A DNA stretch of 64,000 bases, taken from Roseovarius salinarum (GTDB lineage Bacteria > Pseudomonadota > Alphaproteobacteria > Rhodobacterales > Rhodobacteraceae). This document shows, piece by piece, positions 43,970-53,088 of this stretch (positions within the stretch are counted from its first letter, which is position 1; each line of letters starts with the position of its first letter). The notes below the pieces were generated by a model. It worked only from the letters and a program-made list of their open reading frames with translations, had not been told where the DNA came from and made no database searches. The stretch spans positions 98,605 to 162,604 of the forward strand of contig NZ_PHNT01000006.1 of the NCBI RefSeq assembly GCF_002834145.1, read 5' to 3'. Position numbers and translations under genes: made by a program.

Positions 43970-44854
43970 ATGACGGACTGGCGTTCGATGCCCCCCCTGA
44001 CCGCCCTTCGGGCGTTCGACGCTCTGGCTGAAACCGGGTCGGCCAGTGCCGCCGGTGCGGCCCTGAACGTCAGCCATGCTGCCGTCAGCCAGCAGATCCG
44101 CGCGCTGGAAAACCACATGGGGCTTGGCCTGGTGGATCGCTCGGGCCGCGGCCTGTCGCTTACGCCGGAGGGGCACGAGCTCGCCGAGGCGCTGCGCGTG
44201 GGATTCGGCGCCATCTCGCGGACGGTCGAGGCGCTCTCGGCCGCCGACGCGGGCCGGCCGGTGCATGTGTCCTGCACGCCCACCTTCGCGGCGCAGTGGC
44301 TGATGCCGCGGCTGGCGCCCTTCCGTCAGGCGCACCCCGAGGTGGACCTGATGATCGACCCGACGCCGCAACTCGTGAGCCTGGAGCCGGGCGGCACGGA
44401 CGTCGCGCTGCGCTTCGGCCAGGGGCAGTGGCCGGGCCTCGAGTCGAGCCTGCTTTTCAAGACGCCGCTGATCGCGGTGGCCGCGCCCCGGTTGGTGGGT
44501 GATCGAGCGATCGAGGAACCCGCCGACCTCACCGACCTGCCGTGGCTTCAGGAGTTCGGAACCAATGAATCAAGTGACTGGCTGCGCCGGCGCGGGGTCA
44601 CCAAGGACCGTGCCGCTGGCCTCACGCAAATGCCGGGGCACATGCTGCTCGAGGCGCTGCGCGAGGGCCAGGGCGTGGCGGTCACCGTGCTGGAATGGGT
44701 GCGCGCCGACGTCGAGGCGGGCCGACTGCTGAAGCTGTTCGAGGACGACGCGGATACCGGGTACTACGTCGTCACCCGCCCTGGCCCGATGCGCCCGCCG
44801 GCGCGGGCCTTCACCGGCTGGCTGCGCCGCGAGGCACGCGCGCAGCCGGGCTGA
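43970..44854 (+). CDS. LysR-family transcriptional regulator, GcvA-like
   Basis: 294 residues. The N-terminal helix-turn-helix has PPLTALRAFDALAETGSASAAGAALNVSHAAVSQQIRALE, the wording typical of the GcvA/AmpR subgroup. The effector domain follows (HVSCTPTFAAQWLMPRLAPF). The start is ATG 43970. It sits between ccoP and ccoG, interrupting the usual contiguous cco cluster, and is divergent from the 51-residue gene. The effector is unknown. Confidence 0.88.
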   Translation: MTDWRSMPPLTALRAFDALAETGSASAAGAALNVSHAAVSQQIRALENHMGLGLVDRSGRGLSLTPEGHELAEALRVGFGAISRTVEALSAADAGRPVHVSCTPTFAAQWLMPRLAPFRQAHPEVDLMIDPTPQLVSLEPGGTDVALRFGQGQWPGLESSLLFKTPLIAVAAPRLVGDRAIEEPADLTDLPWLQEFGTNESSDWLRRRGVTKDRAAGLTQMPGHMLLEALREGQGVAVTVLEWVRADVEAGRLLKLFEDDADTGYYVVTRPGPMRPPARAFTGWLRREARAQPG

Positions 44855-44940
44855 CCGCGCGCCAACTGCGGCGAGAGGCCGCGCTGCGGGCCTCTGGTGG
44901 CGGGGCCTCGCGACAAATAGGTCCATCTCGGACTAAACAT

Positions 44941-44954
44941 TTGATGCAGGTCAA
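44941..44954. promoter_or_regulatory. FNR/FnrL box of the ccoGHIS promoter
   Basis: TTGATGCAGGTCAA, one mismatch from consensus. Centre 71 bases before the ccoG start; a -41.5 placement predicts transcription near 44989 and a 30-base leader. Confidence 0.8.
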
Positions 44955-45018
44955 GGCCCGCGCGGCACCCATGATGCGACAAGCGCGAAGCAACCCAGGA
45001 AGATGCCGGAGTGATTCC

Positions 45019-46455
45019 GTGACAAGCACCGAACCCCAGGCCCCCGAAAGCCTTTACGCCGCGCGCGAGCCGATCTTTCCCAAGCGCGTGACGGGGAATT
45101 TCCGCTCGCTCAAGTGGATCATCATGGCGATCACGCTTGGCATCTATTACATCACGCCGTGGATCCGCTGGGACCGCGGCCCGAACCTGCCCGACCAGGC
45201 GGTCTTGCTCGACCTGGGCAGCCGGCGCTTCTTCTTCTTCTGGATCGAGATCTGGCCGCACGAATTCTATTTCGTGGCCGGGCTGCTGGTGATGGCGGGG
45301 CTGGGCCTGTTCCTGTTCACCTCCGCCCTGGGGCGGGTCTGGTGCGGCTATGCCTGCCCGCAGACCGTCTGGACCGACCTGTTCCTCGCCGTCGAGCGCT
45401 GGATCGAGGGGGACCGCAACGCCCGCCTGCGCCTGCACCGGCAAAAGAAACTGGATTTCCGCAAGGCGCGCCTGCGCGTCACGAAGTGGACGGCCTGGCT
45501 GCTGATCGCGGTGGCGACCGGCGGGGCCTGGGTGTTCTATTTCACCGACGCGCCAACGCTGCTGGTGGATCTCTTCACGCTTCAGGCACACCCGATCGCC
45601 TACACCACGATCGCGATCCTGACGGGCACGACCTTCTTCTTCGGCGGCTTCGCGCGCGAACAGATCTGCATCTACGCCTGCCCATGGCCGCGCATCCAGG
45701 CGGCGATGATGGACGAGGACACGATCACCATCGGCTACCGCGAATGGCGGGGGGAACCGCGCGGCAAGCACCGCAAGGCCGAGGGCGCCGAGGAACTCGG
45801 GGACTGCATCGACTGCCACGCCTGCGTGAACGTCTGCCCCATGGGCATCGACATCCGGGATGGCCAGCAACTCGAGTGCATCACCTGCGGGCTGTGCATC
45901 GACGCCTGCGACGAGATGATGGAAAAGGTCGGCAAGCCGCGCGGGCTGATCGACTACATGGCGCTGACCGACGAGGAACGCGAGCGTGCCGGCGAAGAGC
46001 CCAAGCCGGTCATCAAGCACATCCTGCGCCCGCGCACGATCCTCTACACGGCGCTCTGGGCGCTGGTCGGCGTGGCGCTGGTTGTCGCCCTGTTCATCCG
46101 GCCCGAGATCGACATGACGGTCGCGGCGGTGCGCAATCCCACCTACATCACCCTCGCCGACGGCACCATCCGCAACACCTACGAGGTGCGCCTGCGCAAC
46201 AAGCACGGCGAGGAGCGCCCCTTCCGGCTGACGGTCAAGGGCCATCCGGCGGTCCGTATCCAGCTGGAGGGCACGCCGTACCAGACGGTCAAGGTGCCCG
46301 CCGACAGCATGCTCAACCAGCGCGTCTATCTGCAGGCGCCGCCGGGGTCCGATCCGGCGAAGGCGGAACGCACCGACGTGCGCCTGTGGGTCGAGGACAT
46401 TTCGAGCGGCGAGCGCGCCTACAAGGACACCTTCTTCAACGGGAGAGCGAACTGA
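45019..46455 (+). CDS. ccoG: Cytochrome c oxidase accessory protein CcoG (FixG/RdxA)
   Basis: 478 residues from GTG at 45019, with GGAG seven bases upstream; a longer frame upstream would run through the FNR box and is rejected. Five membrane segments carry cysteine motifs WCGYACPQTVWTD and CIYACPWPRIQAAM. A two-4Fe-4S ferredoxin domain has CIDCHACVNVCP and CITCGLCIDACD. CcoG reduces Cu(II) to Cu(I) for delivery to the cbb3 CuB site. Its stop overlaps ccoH by one base (TGATG). Confidence 0.94.
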   Translation: MTSTEPQAPESLYAAREPIFPKRVTGNFRSLKWIIMAITLGIYYITPWIRWDRGPNLPDQAVLLDLGSRRFFFFWIEIWPHEFYFVAGLLVMAGLGLFLFTSALGRVWCGYACPQTVWTDLFLAVERWIEGDRNARLRLHRQKKLDFRKARLRVTKWTAWLLIAVATGGAWVFYFTDAPTLLVDLFTLQAHPIAYTTIAILTGTTFFFGGFAREQICIYACPWPRIQAAMMDEDTITIGYREWRGEPRGKHRKAEGAEELGDCIDCHACVNVCPMGIDIRDGQQLECITCGLCIDACDEMMEKVGKPRGLIDYMALTDEERERAGEEPKPVIKHILRPRTILYTALWALVGVALVVALFIRPEIDMTVAAVRNPTYITLADGTIRNTYEVRLRNKHGEERPFRLTVKGHPAVRIQLEGTPYQTVKVPADSMLNQRVYLQAPPGSDPAKAERTDVRLWVEDISSGERAYKDTFFNGRAN

Positions 46456-46910
46456 TGGGAGAACGGCGGATCACAGGGCGGCACGTGTTCATCGGCTTCG
46501 CCGCGGCCTTCGGCGTCATCATCGCCGTCAACGGCTATCTCGCCTGGAGCGCGGTGCAGACCTTCCCGGGTCTGGAGGTGAAGAACAGTTACGTCGCCAG
46601 CCAGACGTTCGACGACCGCCGCGCCGCGCAGGAAGCGCTGGGCTGGACGGTCGAGGCCCGGCACAGCGACGGCATGCTGCGGCTGTCGATCACCGACGAC
46701 ACGGGCCTGCCCGCGCGGGTGGAGACGCTCAAAGCGACGGTCGGCCGCGCCACCCATGTCGCCGAGGACGTGGAACCCGACCTCACCTTCGACGGCGAGG
46801 CCTTCGTCGCGCCGCTGGAACTGGGAGACGGCAACTGGGACGTGCGGATGGTGGCCACCGCGGCCGACGGGACCGAGTTCCGCAAGAGGCTGGAACTGAT
46901 CAAGGAGTAG
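46455..46910 (+). CDS. ccoH: cbb3 oxidase assembly protein CcoH (FixH)
   Basis: 151 residues: one N-terminal membrane helix (HVFIGFAAAFGVIIAVNGYLAW), then a periplasmic FixH domain with NSYVASQTFD and LGDGNWDVRM. It assists cbb3 assembly. It is translationally coupled to ccoG. Confidence 0.92.
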   Translation: MGERRITGRHVFIGFAAAFGVIIAVNGYLAWSAVQTFPGLEVKNSYVASQTFDDRRAAQEALGWTVEARHSDGMLRLSITDDTGLPARVETLKATVGRATHVAEDVEPDLTFDGEAFVAPLELGDGNWDVRMVATAADGTEFRKRLELIKE

Positions 46911-46916
46911 GCCGCG

Positions 46917-49109
46917 ATGACCGTTGCCTCGCGTCCCGCCGCGTCAGCCTGTCCCGCGTGCGCCGCCGCCCCTGCGGCCGAGCGATTGGCAGAAAGCGCC
47001 CGCGCGGCACAGGACGCGCGGATCGCGCTTTCGCTGCCCACGATCCACTGTTCGGCCTGCATCACCAGGATCGAGAAGGCGCTGAACGCCCACCCCGATG
47101 TCACCTCGGCGCGGGTGAACCTGACGCTCAAGCGCGCCAGCATCGAGGCCGCGCCCCACGTTACCGCCCGCGAGATGAAAGAGCTTGTCGAGGGGCTGGG
47201 CTACGAGGCGCATGAACTCGACGCCGGCACGCTGAACGCGACGGCCACCGACACGGCGGGCCGCGATCTGCTGATGCGGCTGGCCGTGGCCGGCTTCGCG
47301 GCGATGAACGTCATGCTGCTGTCGATCTCGGTCTGGTCGGGGGCCGAGGGGCCGACGCGCGACCTGTTCCACTGGATCTCGGCGGCGATCGCGTTGCCGG
47401 CCATCGCCTTTTCCGGCCAGCCGTTCTTCCGCAACGCCTGGGCGGCGCTGGCGAACCGGCAGCTCAACATGGACGTGCCGATCACCTTGGCCATCGTGCT
47501 GGCGATCGTCACCTCGCTGTGGGAAACCGCGCTGTCGGGCAGGCACGCGTATTTCGACGCCGCGCTTGCGCTCACGTTCTTTTTGCTGGCGGGGCGCTAC
47601 CTCGATCACCGGACGCGCGCGATCGCCCGGTCGGCGGCCGAGGAACTGACCGCGCTCGAGGTGCCGCGCGCCCTGCGCGTGACCGACGACGGCGAAACCC
47701 GGGAGGTCGCCGCGGCCGACCTGGCTTTGGGTGATTTGGTGCGCGTGCGGCCCGGCGGGCGCATGCCCGTTGACGGCGAAATCACCGAGGGAACCTCGGA
47801 GATCGACCGCTCGTTGCTGACGGGCGAGACCGTGCCGGCCTTCGCCGCGCCGGGGCAGGCGGTCAGCGCGGGCGAGGTCAACCTGACAGGCCCGCTGACG
47901 ATCCGGGCCACGGCGGTAGGCGCGGACACTTCGCTGCACCGCATGGCCGACCTGGTCGCGATCGCGGAGTCGGGGCGCTCGCGCTACACCTCGCTTGCTG
48001 ACGCGGCGGCCAAGCTCTATGCGCCGGGCGTGCATATCCTGGCCGGGCTCGCCTTCGTTGGCTGGTATCTTTACACGTGGGACATGCGCACGGCCCTCAA
48101 TATCGCGGCGGCCGTTCTGATCATCACCTGCCCCTGCGCGCTGGGGCTGGCCGTGCCGGCGGTGACGACGGCCGCCTCGGGCCGGCTGTTCCGTCGCGGC
48201 ATGCTCATCAAGCACGAAACCGCGCTGGAGCGGCTGGCGCAGGTGGACACCGTGGTGTTCGACAAGACCGGGACGCTGACGGCCGGCACGCCCGAACTCT
48301 CGAACCTGGACGAGGTCCCGCAGGAGGCCGCATCGGTCGCCCGCGCGCTGGCCGAAGGGTCGTCGCACCCGCTGAGTCGCGCGCTGGCCGAAGCCGCGCG
48401 CGCCACGGGCATCGTGGCAGCACGGGTCGAGGACGTGACCGAGGTCCCGGGCTACGGCACGCGCGGCACCTGGCAGGGCCGCGAGGTGCGGCTTGGACGC
48501 GCCGCCTGGGTGGGGGCCGATGCGCGCGCGGACACCACCGCCTGGCTGAAGCTCGGTGACGCCGCGCCGGTGCCCTTCACCTTCACCGACCGGTTGCGCG
48601 ATGGTGCGGCCGAGTCGGTCGCGGCGCTGCGCGACGCGGGCAAGGACGTCTGGCTTATGTCGGGCGACACGGTCCCGGCGGTGCGCGCGCTGGCCGGCAA
48701 GCTGGGCATCGACCAGTGGGCGGCCGAGGCGCTGCCCGAGGACAAGGCCAAGCGCGTGCAGCAGATGGCGGACGCGGGCCGCCGCGTGCTGATGGTGGGC
48801 GACGGGCTGAACGACACGGCGGCGCTGGCGGCGGCGCATGTCTCGATCTCGCCCGCGACCGCGCTGGATGCCGCGCGTGTGGCCAGCGACATCGTCCTGC
48901 TGGGCGGGGATCTGTCGCCCATCGCCGCCGCCTGTGATACGGCGCGCGCCGCGACCCGGCGCATCCGTGAGAATTTCCGCATCGCGACCGTCTACAACAT
49001 CGTGGCCGTGCCGCTCGCGGTGGCGGGGCTGGCCACGCCGCTGATCGCGGCCTTGGCCATGTCCGCCAGTTCCATTACCGTGTCGCTCAACGCGCTGAGG
49101 TTGAGGTGA
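46917..49109 (+). CDS. ccoI: Copper-translocating P-type ATPase CcoI (FixI)
   Basis: 730 residues. An N-terminal CPAC motif and a heavy-metal domain with HCSAC are followed by P1B-ATPase hallmarks: the membrane Cu site ITCPCALGLAVP, phosphorylation motif DKTGTLT, HP motif SSHPLSRAL and VGDGLNDTAAL. It supplies copper for cbb3 assembly. It starts six bases after ccoH. Confidence 0.95.
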   Translation: MTVASRPAASACPACAAAPAAERLAESARAAQDARIALSLPTIHCSACITRIEKALNAHPDVTSARVNLTLKRASIEAAPHVTAREMKELVEGLGYEAHELDAGTLNATATDTAGRDLLMRLAVAGFAAMNVMLLSISVWSGAEGPTRDLFHWISAAIALPAIAFSGQPFFRNAWAALANRQLNMDVPITLAIVLAIVTSLWETALSGRHAYFDAALALTFFLLAGRYLDHRTRAIARSAAEELTALEVPRALRVTDDGETREVAAADLALGDLVRVRPGGRMPVDGEITEGTSEIDRSLLTGETVPAFAAPGQAVSAGEVNLTGPLTIRATAVGADTSLHRMADLVAIAESGRSRYTSLADAAAKLYAPGVHILAGLAFVGWYLYTWDMRTALNIAAAVLIITCPCALGLAVPAVTTAASGRLFRRGMLIKHETALERLAQVDTVVFDKTGTLTAGTPELSNLDEVPQEAASVARALAEGSSHPLSRALAEAARATGIVAARVEDVTEVPGYGTRGTWQGREVRLGRAAWVGADARADTTAWLKLGDAAPVPFTFTDRLRDGAAESVAALRDAGKDVWLMSGDTVPAVRALAGKLGIDQWAAEALPEDKAKRVQQMADAGRRVLMVGDGLNDTAALAAAHVSISPATALDAARVASDIVLLGGDLSPIAAACDTARAATRRIRENFRIATVYNIVAVPLAVAGLATPLIAALAMSASSITVSLNALRLR

Positions 49110-49113
49110 CCCC

Positions 49114-49272
49114 ATGAACGTTCTGGCCTATCTGATCCCGATCTCGCTTCTGCTTGGGGGGTTGGGCCTTGTCTTTTTCGTCTACACGGTGAAATCCAAC
49201 CAGTACGACGACCCGGAAGGGGACGCGCGCCGTATCCTGAGCGACGAATACGACGACCACCCCAAACCGTGA
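49114..49272 (+). CDS. ccoS: cbb3-type oxidase assembly protein CcoS
   Basis: 52 residues, ATG at 49114, four bases after the ccoI stop. One membrane helix (LIPISLLLGGLGLVFFVYTV), then KSNQYDDPEGDARRIL, which is the diagnostic CcoS pattern (W/Q-YDDPEGDA). Required for cofactor insertion into CcoN. It is last in ccoGHIS. Confidence 0.93.
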   Translation: MNVLAYLIPISLLLGGLGLVFFVYTVKSNQYDDPEGDARRILSDEYDDHPKP

Positions 49273-49288
49273 GCGAGCGCGGGTGGCG

Positions 49289-50734
49289 TCAGGCGCCGTC
49301 GTCGCCGGGGCCGATCATGAAGCACGTGACCTGCTTGGCCTGAAGCCGCCTGCAGGCGAGGTCGGCGGTCTGCCGCGTCAGCCCCATGAAATTGGCATCG
49401 AAGCCGCCTTCGCTTTCGGTGACCTTGCGCAGTGCCCCGTCGAGCGTGCTCATTTCGCTCAACGCCGTGGCGAGAAGCACGCGGCGCGCCTTGTAGCGGC
49501 TGGGGTAGCGCCCGATGTTGATGCCCCAGTGCCGGCCGCTCGACGTCGAGACCCGTTCGACCACGCGCGACTCCGTGCTGCCATCGGTCGATCCCGTGGC
49601 AGGCTCCGCCGTGTCGGCCGGTGCGGCGGGCTCGGCCTTGGCCAGGTGCAGGGTCTCGGGGCGGGCGACCGGGGTGACCCCCGCCGGCGCGGCCTCGGCC
49701 TTTGCCACCTGTTTTACGACCTTGTCGATATCCTCGCGGGAGGCGATCGCCACCGGCGGTGTGTCCGGCCGCGGCCGGGCCACGGGCCGCAGGCTCTTGC
49801 GCACGGCGGCCGCGGCGGGAAGGCGCACCACCTTGCCGACGCCGCCGGGCGTGCCGTCGTTGACCTGGCCCATGTAGGGCGGGCGCTTGGGGGCGTGCAC
49901 CGCCACCCGGGTCGCCGCCTTGCGGAACCCGAGATCGAGCAACTCGGCCACCTTGGCGTTGCGCGTGCGGGTGGAGCGCCCGCCGAAGACGGTGGCGATC
50001 ACGCGTTCGCGGCCGCGCCGCGCGCTGGCCACGAGGTTGAAGCCCGCCGCGCGGGTATAGCCCGTCTTGATGCCATCCGCCCCGCGGTAGCTGCGCAGCA
50101 GGCGCCGGTTCGTGTGATAGACCTTGCGAACGCCGGCATGCGTCGAGATGCGCGAGAACAGGTTGTAGTAGTCGGGGTAGTCGTAGAACAGGTGCCGGCC
50201 CAGCACGGTCATGTCTCGGGCGGTGGACAGGTGGCCGTCCTCGGTCAGCCCGTGGGCGTTCTTGAAGTGGGTGCGGGTCATGCCCATGGCCTTGGCCGTG
50301 CGGTTCATCCGCCGGGCGAAGCGGGCCTCCGAACCCTCGATCGCCTCGGCCAGCGCGGTGGCCGCGTCATTGGCCGATTTCACCGCAGCGGCCCGGATGA
50401 GATACCGCAGCCGGATCTTCTGCCCGGTGCGCAGTCCCAGCTTGCTGGGCGGTTCACTCGCCGCGTGGCGGGAAACGGTCACCGGCGTGTCGAGGTCGAT
50501 CTCGCCGTTCTCCACGGCCTCGAAGACCACGTAGAGCGTCATCATCTTGGTCAGGGATGCGGGGTGCAGACGGGTGTCGGCGTTCTCTGCGTGCAGGACC
50601 TTGCCGTTGCGCGCATCGATCACCATCGCGGCATACGGGGCCGCGCCCGCGCTGAGCGGTACGATCACCAGCATCCAGACCGCGGCGATGATGAACGGAG
50701 CCCAACGGGCCGGGTGCCTGCGCCGAACCTTCAC
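49289..50734 (-). CDS. D-alanyl-D-alanine carboxypeptidase (DacF-type, with SPOR domain)
   Basis: 481 residues from GTG at 50734. A signal peptide or anchor (residues about 11-32) is followed by an S11 penicillin-binding domain: SLTK with Ser60, SAN at 120-122, KTG at 223-225. After a Pro/Ala-rich linker (about 290-400) comes a SPOR-like C-terminal domain (WGINIGRYPSRYKARRVLLA ... CRRLQAKQVTCFMIGP) that binds denuded glycan at division sites. It trims the terminal D-Ala of peptidoglycan stem peptides. Confidence 0.9.
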   Translation of the reverse strand: MKVRRRHPARWAPFIIAAVWMLVIVPLSAGAAPYAAMVIDARNGKVLHAENADTRLHPASLTKMMTLYVVFEAVENGEIDLDTPVTVSRHAASEPPSKLGLRTGQKIRLRYLIRAAAVKSANDAATALAEAIEGSEARFARRMNRTAKAMGMTRTHFKNAHGLTEDGHLSTARDMTVLGRHLFYDYPDYYNLFSRISTHAGVRKVYHTNRRLLRSYRGADGIKTGYTRAAGFNLVASARRGRERVIATVFGGRSTRTRNAKVAELLDLGFRKAATRVAVHAPKRPPYMGQVNDGTPGGVGKVVRLPAAAAVRKSLRPVARPRPDTPPVAIASREDIDKVVKQVAKAEAAPAGVTPVARPETLHLAKAEPAAPADTAEPATGSTDGSTESRVVERVSTSSGRHWGINIGRYPSRYKARRVLLATALSEMSTLDGALRKVTESEGGFDANFMGLTRQTADLACRRLQAKQVTCFMIGPGDDGA

Positions 50735-51133
50735 GGGTGTCCTGCCTTTTCCTGCCTCGTGCCGCCGGTTTCTTGGCTGGCTTATCGGTTACACATCGAA
50801 CGGTAGCACATCAATCGCGTCCAATAAAGCGCTCAATTTGCACGATTTTGTGGCGAACGGCAAGGTTGTTTCCCCATATGTTGCGACGCGCGCGCAGGCG
50901 CACGCAAGACCGGCCAATGTGGCGCGAATGTGGCGCCGCGCCGCCCGGGGCCGCGCACGCCGGATTGCCCCCCGGTCACGGCAGCTTGCGCGCCGGTGAC
51001 GCGCTTTTCACGTCGTGGCGACTGCTGTTTTCAAGGCGGCGTGCGCGCTCCATGTGATTAGCAGACGGGCGCCAAACGCCATGCACCGCGCCCCGAAAAC
51101 AGGAAACTCGTGACACCCGAAAGGAGGTCCACC
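50735..51133. other. 399-base gap with no gene seen
   Basis: Divergent upstream region of the carboxypeptidase gene and the tandem-repeat protein gene. No convincing coding frame. The last 75 bases share short stretches with the leader of the other repeat gene, for example CAGACGGGCGCCAAA here versus CAGACGGACGCCAAA there. Confidence 0.5.
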
Positions 51134-51493
51134 ATGCGTACCGCACTCAGCATTCTGGCACTTGTTGCCGCAACCACAGCCCCTGCATTCGCAGGCGACC
51201 TGGACACCAACGACCGCGACACCATGAACATGATCGCGCGGCTGGATCCGAATGACCGCGACACCATGAACATGATCGCGCGTCTGGATCCGAATGACCG
51301 TGACACGATGAACATGATCGCGCGTCTGGATCCGAATGACCGCGACACCATGAACATGATCGCGCGTCTGGACCCGAACGACCGCGACACGATGAACATG
51401 ATCGCGCGTCTGGATCCCAACGACCGCGACACGATGAACATGATCGCGCGTCTGGATCCGAACGACCGTGACACCATGAACATGATTGCCTGA
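51134..51493 (+). CDS. Small secreted tandem-repeat protein (14-residue repeats)
   Basis: 119 residues from ATG at 51134, with the ribosome-binding site AAGGAGG. Signal peptide MRTALSILALVAATTAPAFA, then GDLDTNDRDTMNMIA, then six identical copies of RLDPNDRDTMNMIA up to the stop. The mature protein is therefore nothing but repeat: Asp/Asn/Met-rich, no Cys, no aromatic residue, no Lys. Signal peptide and repeat core match the protein at 24787-25053, which uses DLDVNDRKTMNQIAG. No known family recognised. Calcium or metal binding through the Asp/Asn cluster, or an elongated surface coat, are only guesses. It stands alone between its own promoter region and a strong terminator. Confidence 0.75.
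   Translation: MRTALSILALVAATTAPAFAGDLDTNDRDTMNMIARLDPNDRDTMNMIARLDPNDRDTMNMIARLDPNDRDTMNMIARLDPNDRDTMNMIARLDPNDRDTMNMIARLDPNDRDTMNMIA
51194..51490 (+). repeat. 42-base tandem repeat array inside secreted protein gene
   Basis: One 45-base unit (51194-51238) followed by six 42-base units (51239-51490). The six units translate identically and differ only at synonymous positions (for example GAT/GAC, CGC/CGT, ACC/ACG), which shows selection on the peptide. Confidence 0.92.
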
Positions 51494-51516
51494 CGCCGCA
51501 ACGTCGGACGATCCCA

Positions 51517-51549
51517 AACGGGCACCCTGTGGGGTGCCCGTTCGTTTTC
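51517..51549 (+). terminator. Rho-independent terminator after repeat-protein gene
   Basis: Perfect 11-base stem AACGGGCACCC / GGGTGCCCGTT, loop of four, then CGTTTTCG. Confidence 0.8.
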
Positions 51550-51606
51550 GGCCGCCGCGATCGTTCTTGGCTGCGTGTATTCCCGACGCGGGGTCCGATG
51601 CCCCCT

Positions 51607-51635
51607 TTTCTCCACCCCCTCCGGGATTATATAAC
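51607..51635 (+). promoter_or_regulatory. Possible clpS promoter
   Basis: TATAAC at 51630-51635 in an unusually AT-rich patch, with a weak TTTCTC-like -35 about 17 bases upstream and the clpS start 39 bases downstream. Confidence 0.3.
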
Positions 51636-51673
51636 GGCCTCAAGGAATTCCACGCCGAGATCGCCTGTCAGAC

Positions 51674-52012
51674 ATGATTGAACGTCCATTGAAATTGGCC
51701 GGTAACAGCGACGACGACGGGGATTCCTCCGTCGTTCTCGAGACGCGGAAGAAAACGGCGCGGCCCCCGCTCTACAAGGTGCTGATGCTGAACGACGACT
51801 ATACGCCGATGGAGTTCGTCGTCGCCGTGCTGGAGCGTTTCTTCGGCATGAGCCACGCACAGGCCTTCGAGATCATGCTGACCGTGCACAAGAAGGGTGT
51901 CGCGGTGGTGGGCGTGTTCAGCCACGAGATCGCCGAGACCAAGGTTGCGCAGGTGATGGATTTCGCCCGGCAACACCAGCACCCGCTGCAATGCACCATG
52001 GAAAAAGAGTAA
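51674..52012 (+). CDS. clpS: ATP-dependent Clp protease adaptor ClpS
   Basis: 112 residues. It delivers N-degron substrates to Clp[27 protein letters not shown] and [24 protein letters not shown] are the conserved substrate-pocket and ClpA-contact blocks. A flexible acidic N-terminal tail precedes them. clpA is not adjacent in this window. ATG at 51674. Confidence 0.93.
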   Translation: MIERPLKLAGNSDDDGDSSVVLETRKKTARPPLYKVLMLNDDYTPMEFVVAVLERFFGMSHAQAFEIMLTVHKKGVAVVGVFSHEIAETKVAQVMDFARQHQHPLQCTMEKE

Positions 52013-52019
52013 TCCGCCC

Positions 52020-53027
52020 GTGACCGGATCCCGCCTGGCCCAGGCGCTCGGCCAAGGCGGTCCTGCGCTGCCCGAGGACGGGCGCATTGCCGTTTTCGCG
52101 CCGACGACCGAAACCGATCTGTCGCCGCTTCCCCGCGAACTGTGCCACGTGATCAGCGGCTTTCGTCCGGATCACGATCATTTCGCCGCGCTGGGCTATG
52201 CCTGCAGCGTCCGGCCCGAGGGGCGGTATGCTGCGGCGCTCGTGTGCCTGCCGCGCGCCAAGGATCAGGCGCGGGCGCTGGTGGCGCGGGCCGCGGCCGA
52301 CACGGACGGGCCGGTGATCGTGGACGGGCCCAAGACGCTGGGGATCGAATCGGTGCTGCGCGACTGCCGCCGCCGCGTGGATGTCGAAGGGCCGGTTTCG
52401 AAGGCGCATGGCAAGCTGTTCTGGTTTGCCGCCGACGCCGGGGCGTTCGTTGACTGGTTGCCCGACGAGGCCGGGACGGTCGTGGACGGCTTCCATACCC
52501 GGCCCGGCGTCTTCTCGGCCGACGGGATCGATCCGGCGTCGCGGTTGCTGGCCGACAGCCTGCCCAGGCGGCTGGGCGCGCGCATCGCGGACCTTGGCGC
52601 CGGCTGGGGGTATCTTTCGTCACGGGTGCTGGAGGGCCGCCCGGAGGTGGAGGTGCTGCATCTGGTCGAGGCGGAGCACGCGGCGCTGGACTGCGCCCGG
52701 CGCAACGTGCTGGACGCGCGCGCGCGCTTCCATTGGGAGGATGCGACGCGCTGGCGTCCCGACGCGCCGCTCGACACGGTGATCACGAACCCCCCGTTTC
52801 ACAAGCAGCGCGGGGCCGATCCCGAAATCGGCAAGACCTTCATCGCCGCCGCGGCCGGGATGCTGCGGCCCGGCGGCACGCTCTGGGTCGTCGCCAACCG
52901 GCACCTGCCCTATGAGGCCGCCATGACCGCGCTGTTTCCCGGCACGACGGAATCGGCCGGCAATTCGCGGTTCAAGGTCCTGCGGGGTGTGCGTCCGTCG
53001 CGCGGACGCTCTCGCACCCGCGGGTGA
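52020..53027 (+). CDS. Class I SAM-dependent methyltransferase, RsmC-like
   Basis: 335 residues from GTG at 52020. An N-terminal pseudo-methyltransferase domain is followed by an active domain with motif I DLGAGWGYLSSR and the catalytic NPPFH, the N6/N2-methyltransferase signature. The layout fits 16S rRNA guanine-N2 methyltransferases RsmC/RlmG; the exact base is not certain. It starts eight bases after clpS and is likely co-transcribed. Confidence 0.82.
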   Translation: MTGSRLAQALGQGGPALPEDGRIAVFAPTTETDLSPLPRELCHVISGFRPDHDHFAALGYACSVRPEGRYAAALVCLPRAKDQARALVARAAADTDGPVIVDGPKTLGIESVLRDCRRRVDVEGPVSKAHGKLFWFAADAGAFVDWLPDEAGTVVDGFHTRPGVFSADGIDPASRLLADSLPRRLGARIADLGAGWGYLSSRVLEGRPEVEVLHLVEAEHAALDCARRNVLDARARFHWEDATRWRPDAPLDTVITNPPFHKQRGADPEIGKTFIAAAAGMLRPGGTLWVVANRHLPYEAAMTALFPGTTESAGNSRFKVLRGVRPSRGRSRTRG

Positions 53028-53088
53028 ATTGGCCTAGTCTGCGGGGTCGGCCGAATCGAAACTCAGCCGCATCACGAGGAACCCACAG

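Noticed and set aside
44695..45018. Longer N-terminus for CcoG starting upstream
   Set aside because: It would run through the LysR gene end and the FNR box, and the added residues do not match the CcoG family; the GTG at 45019 has a proper ribosome-binding site.
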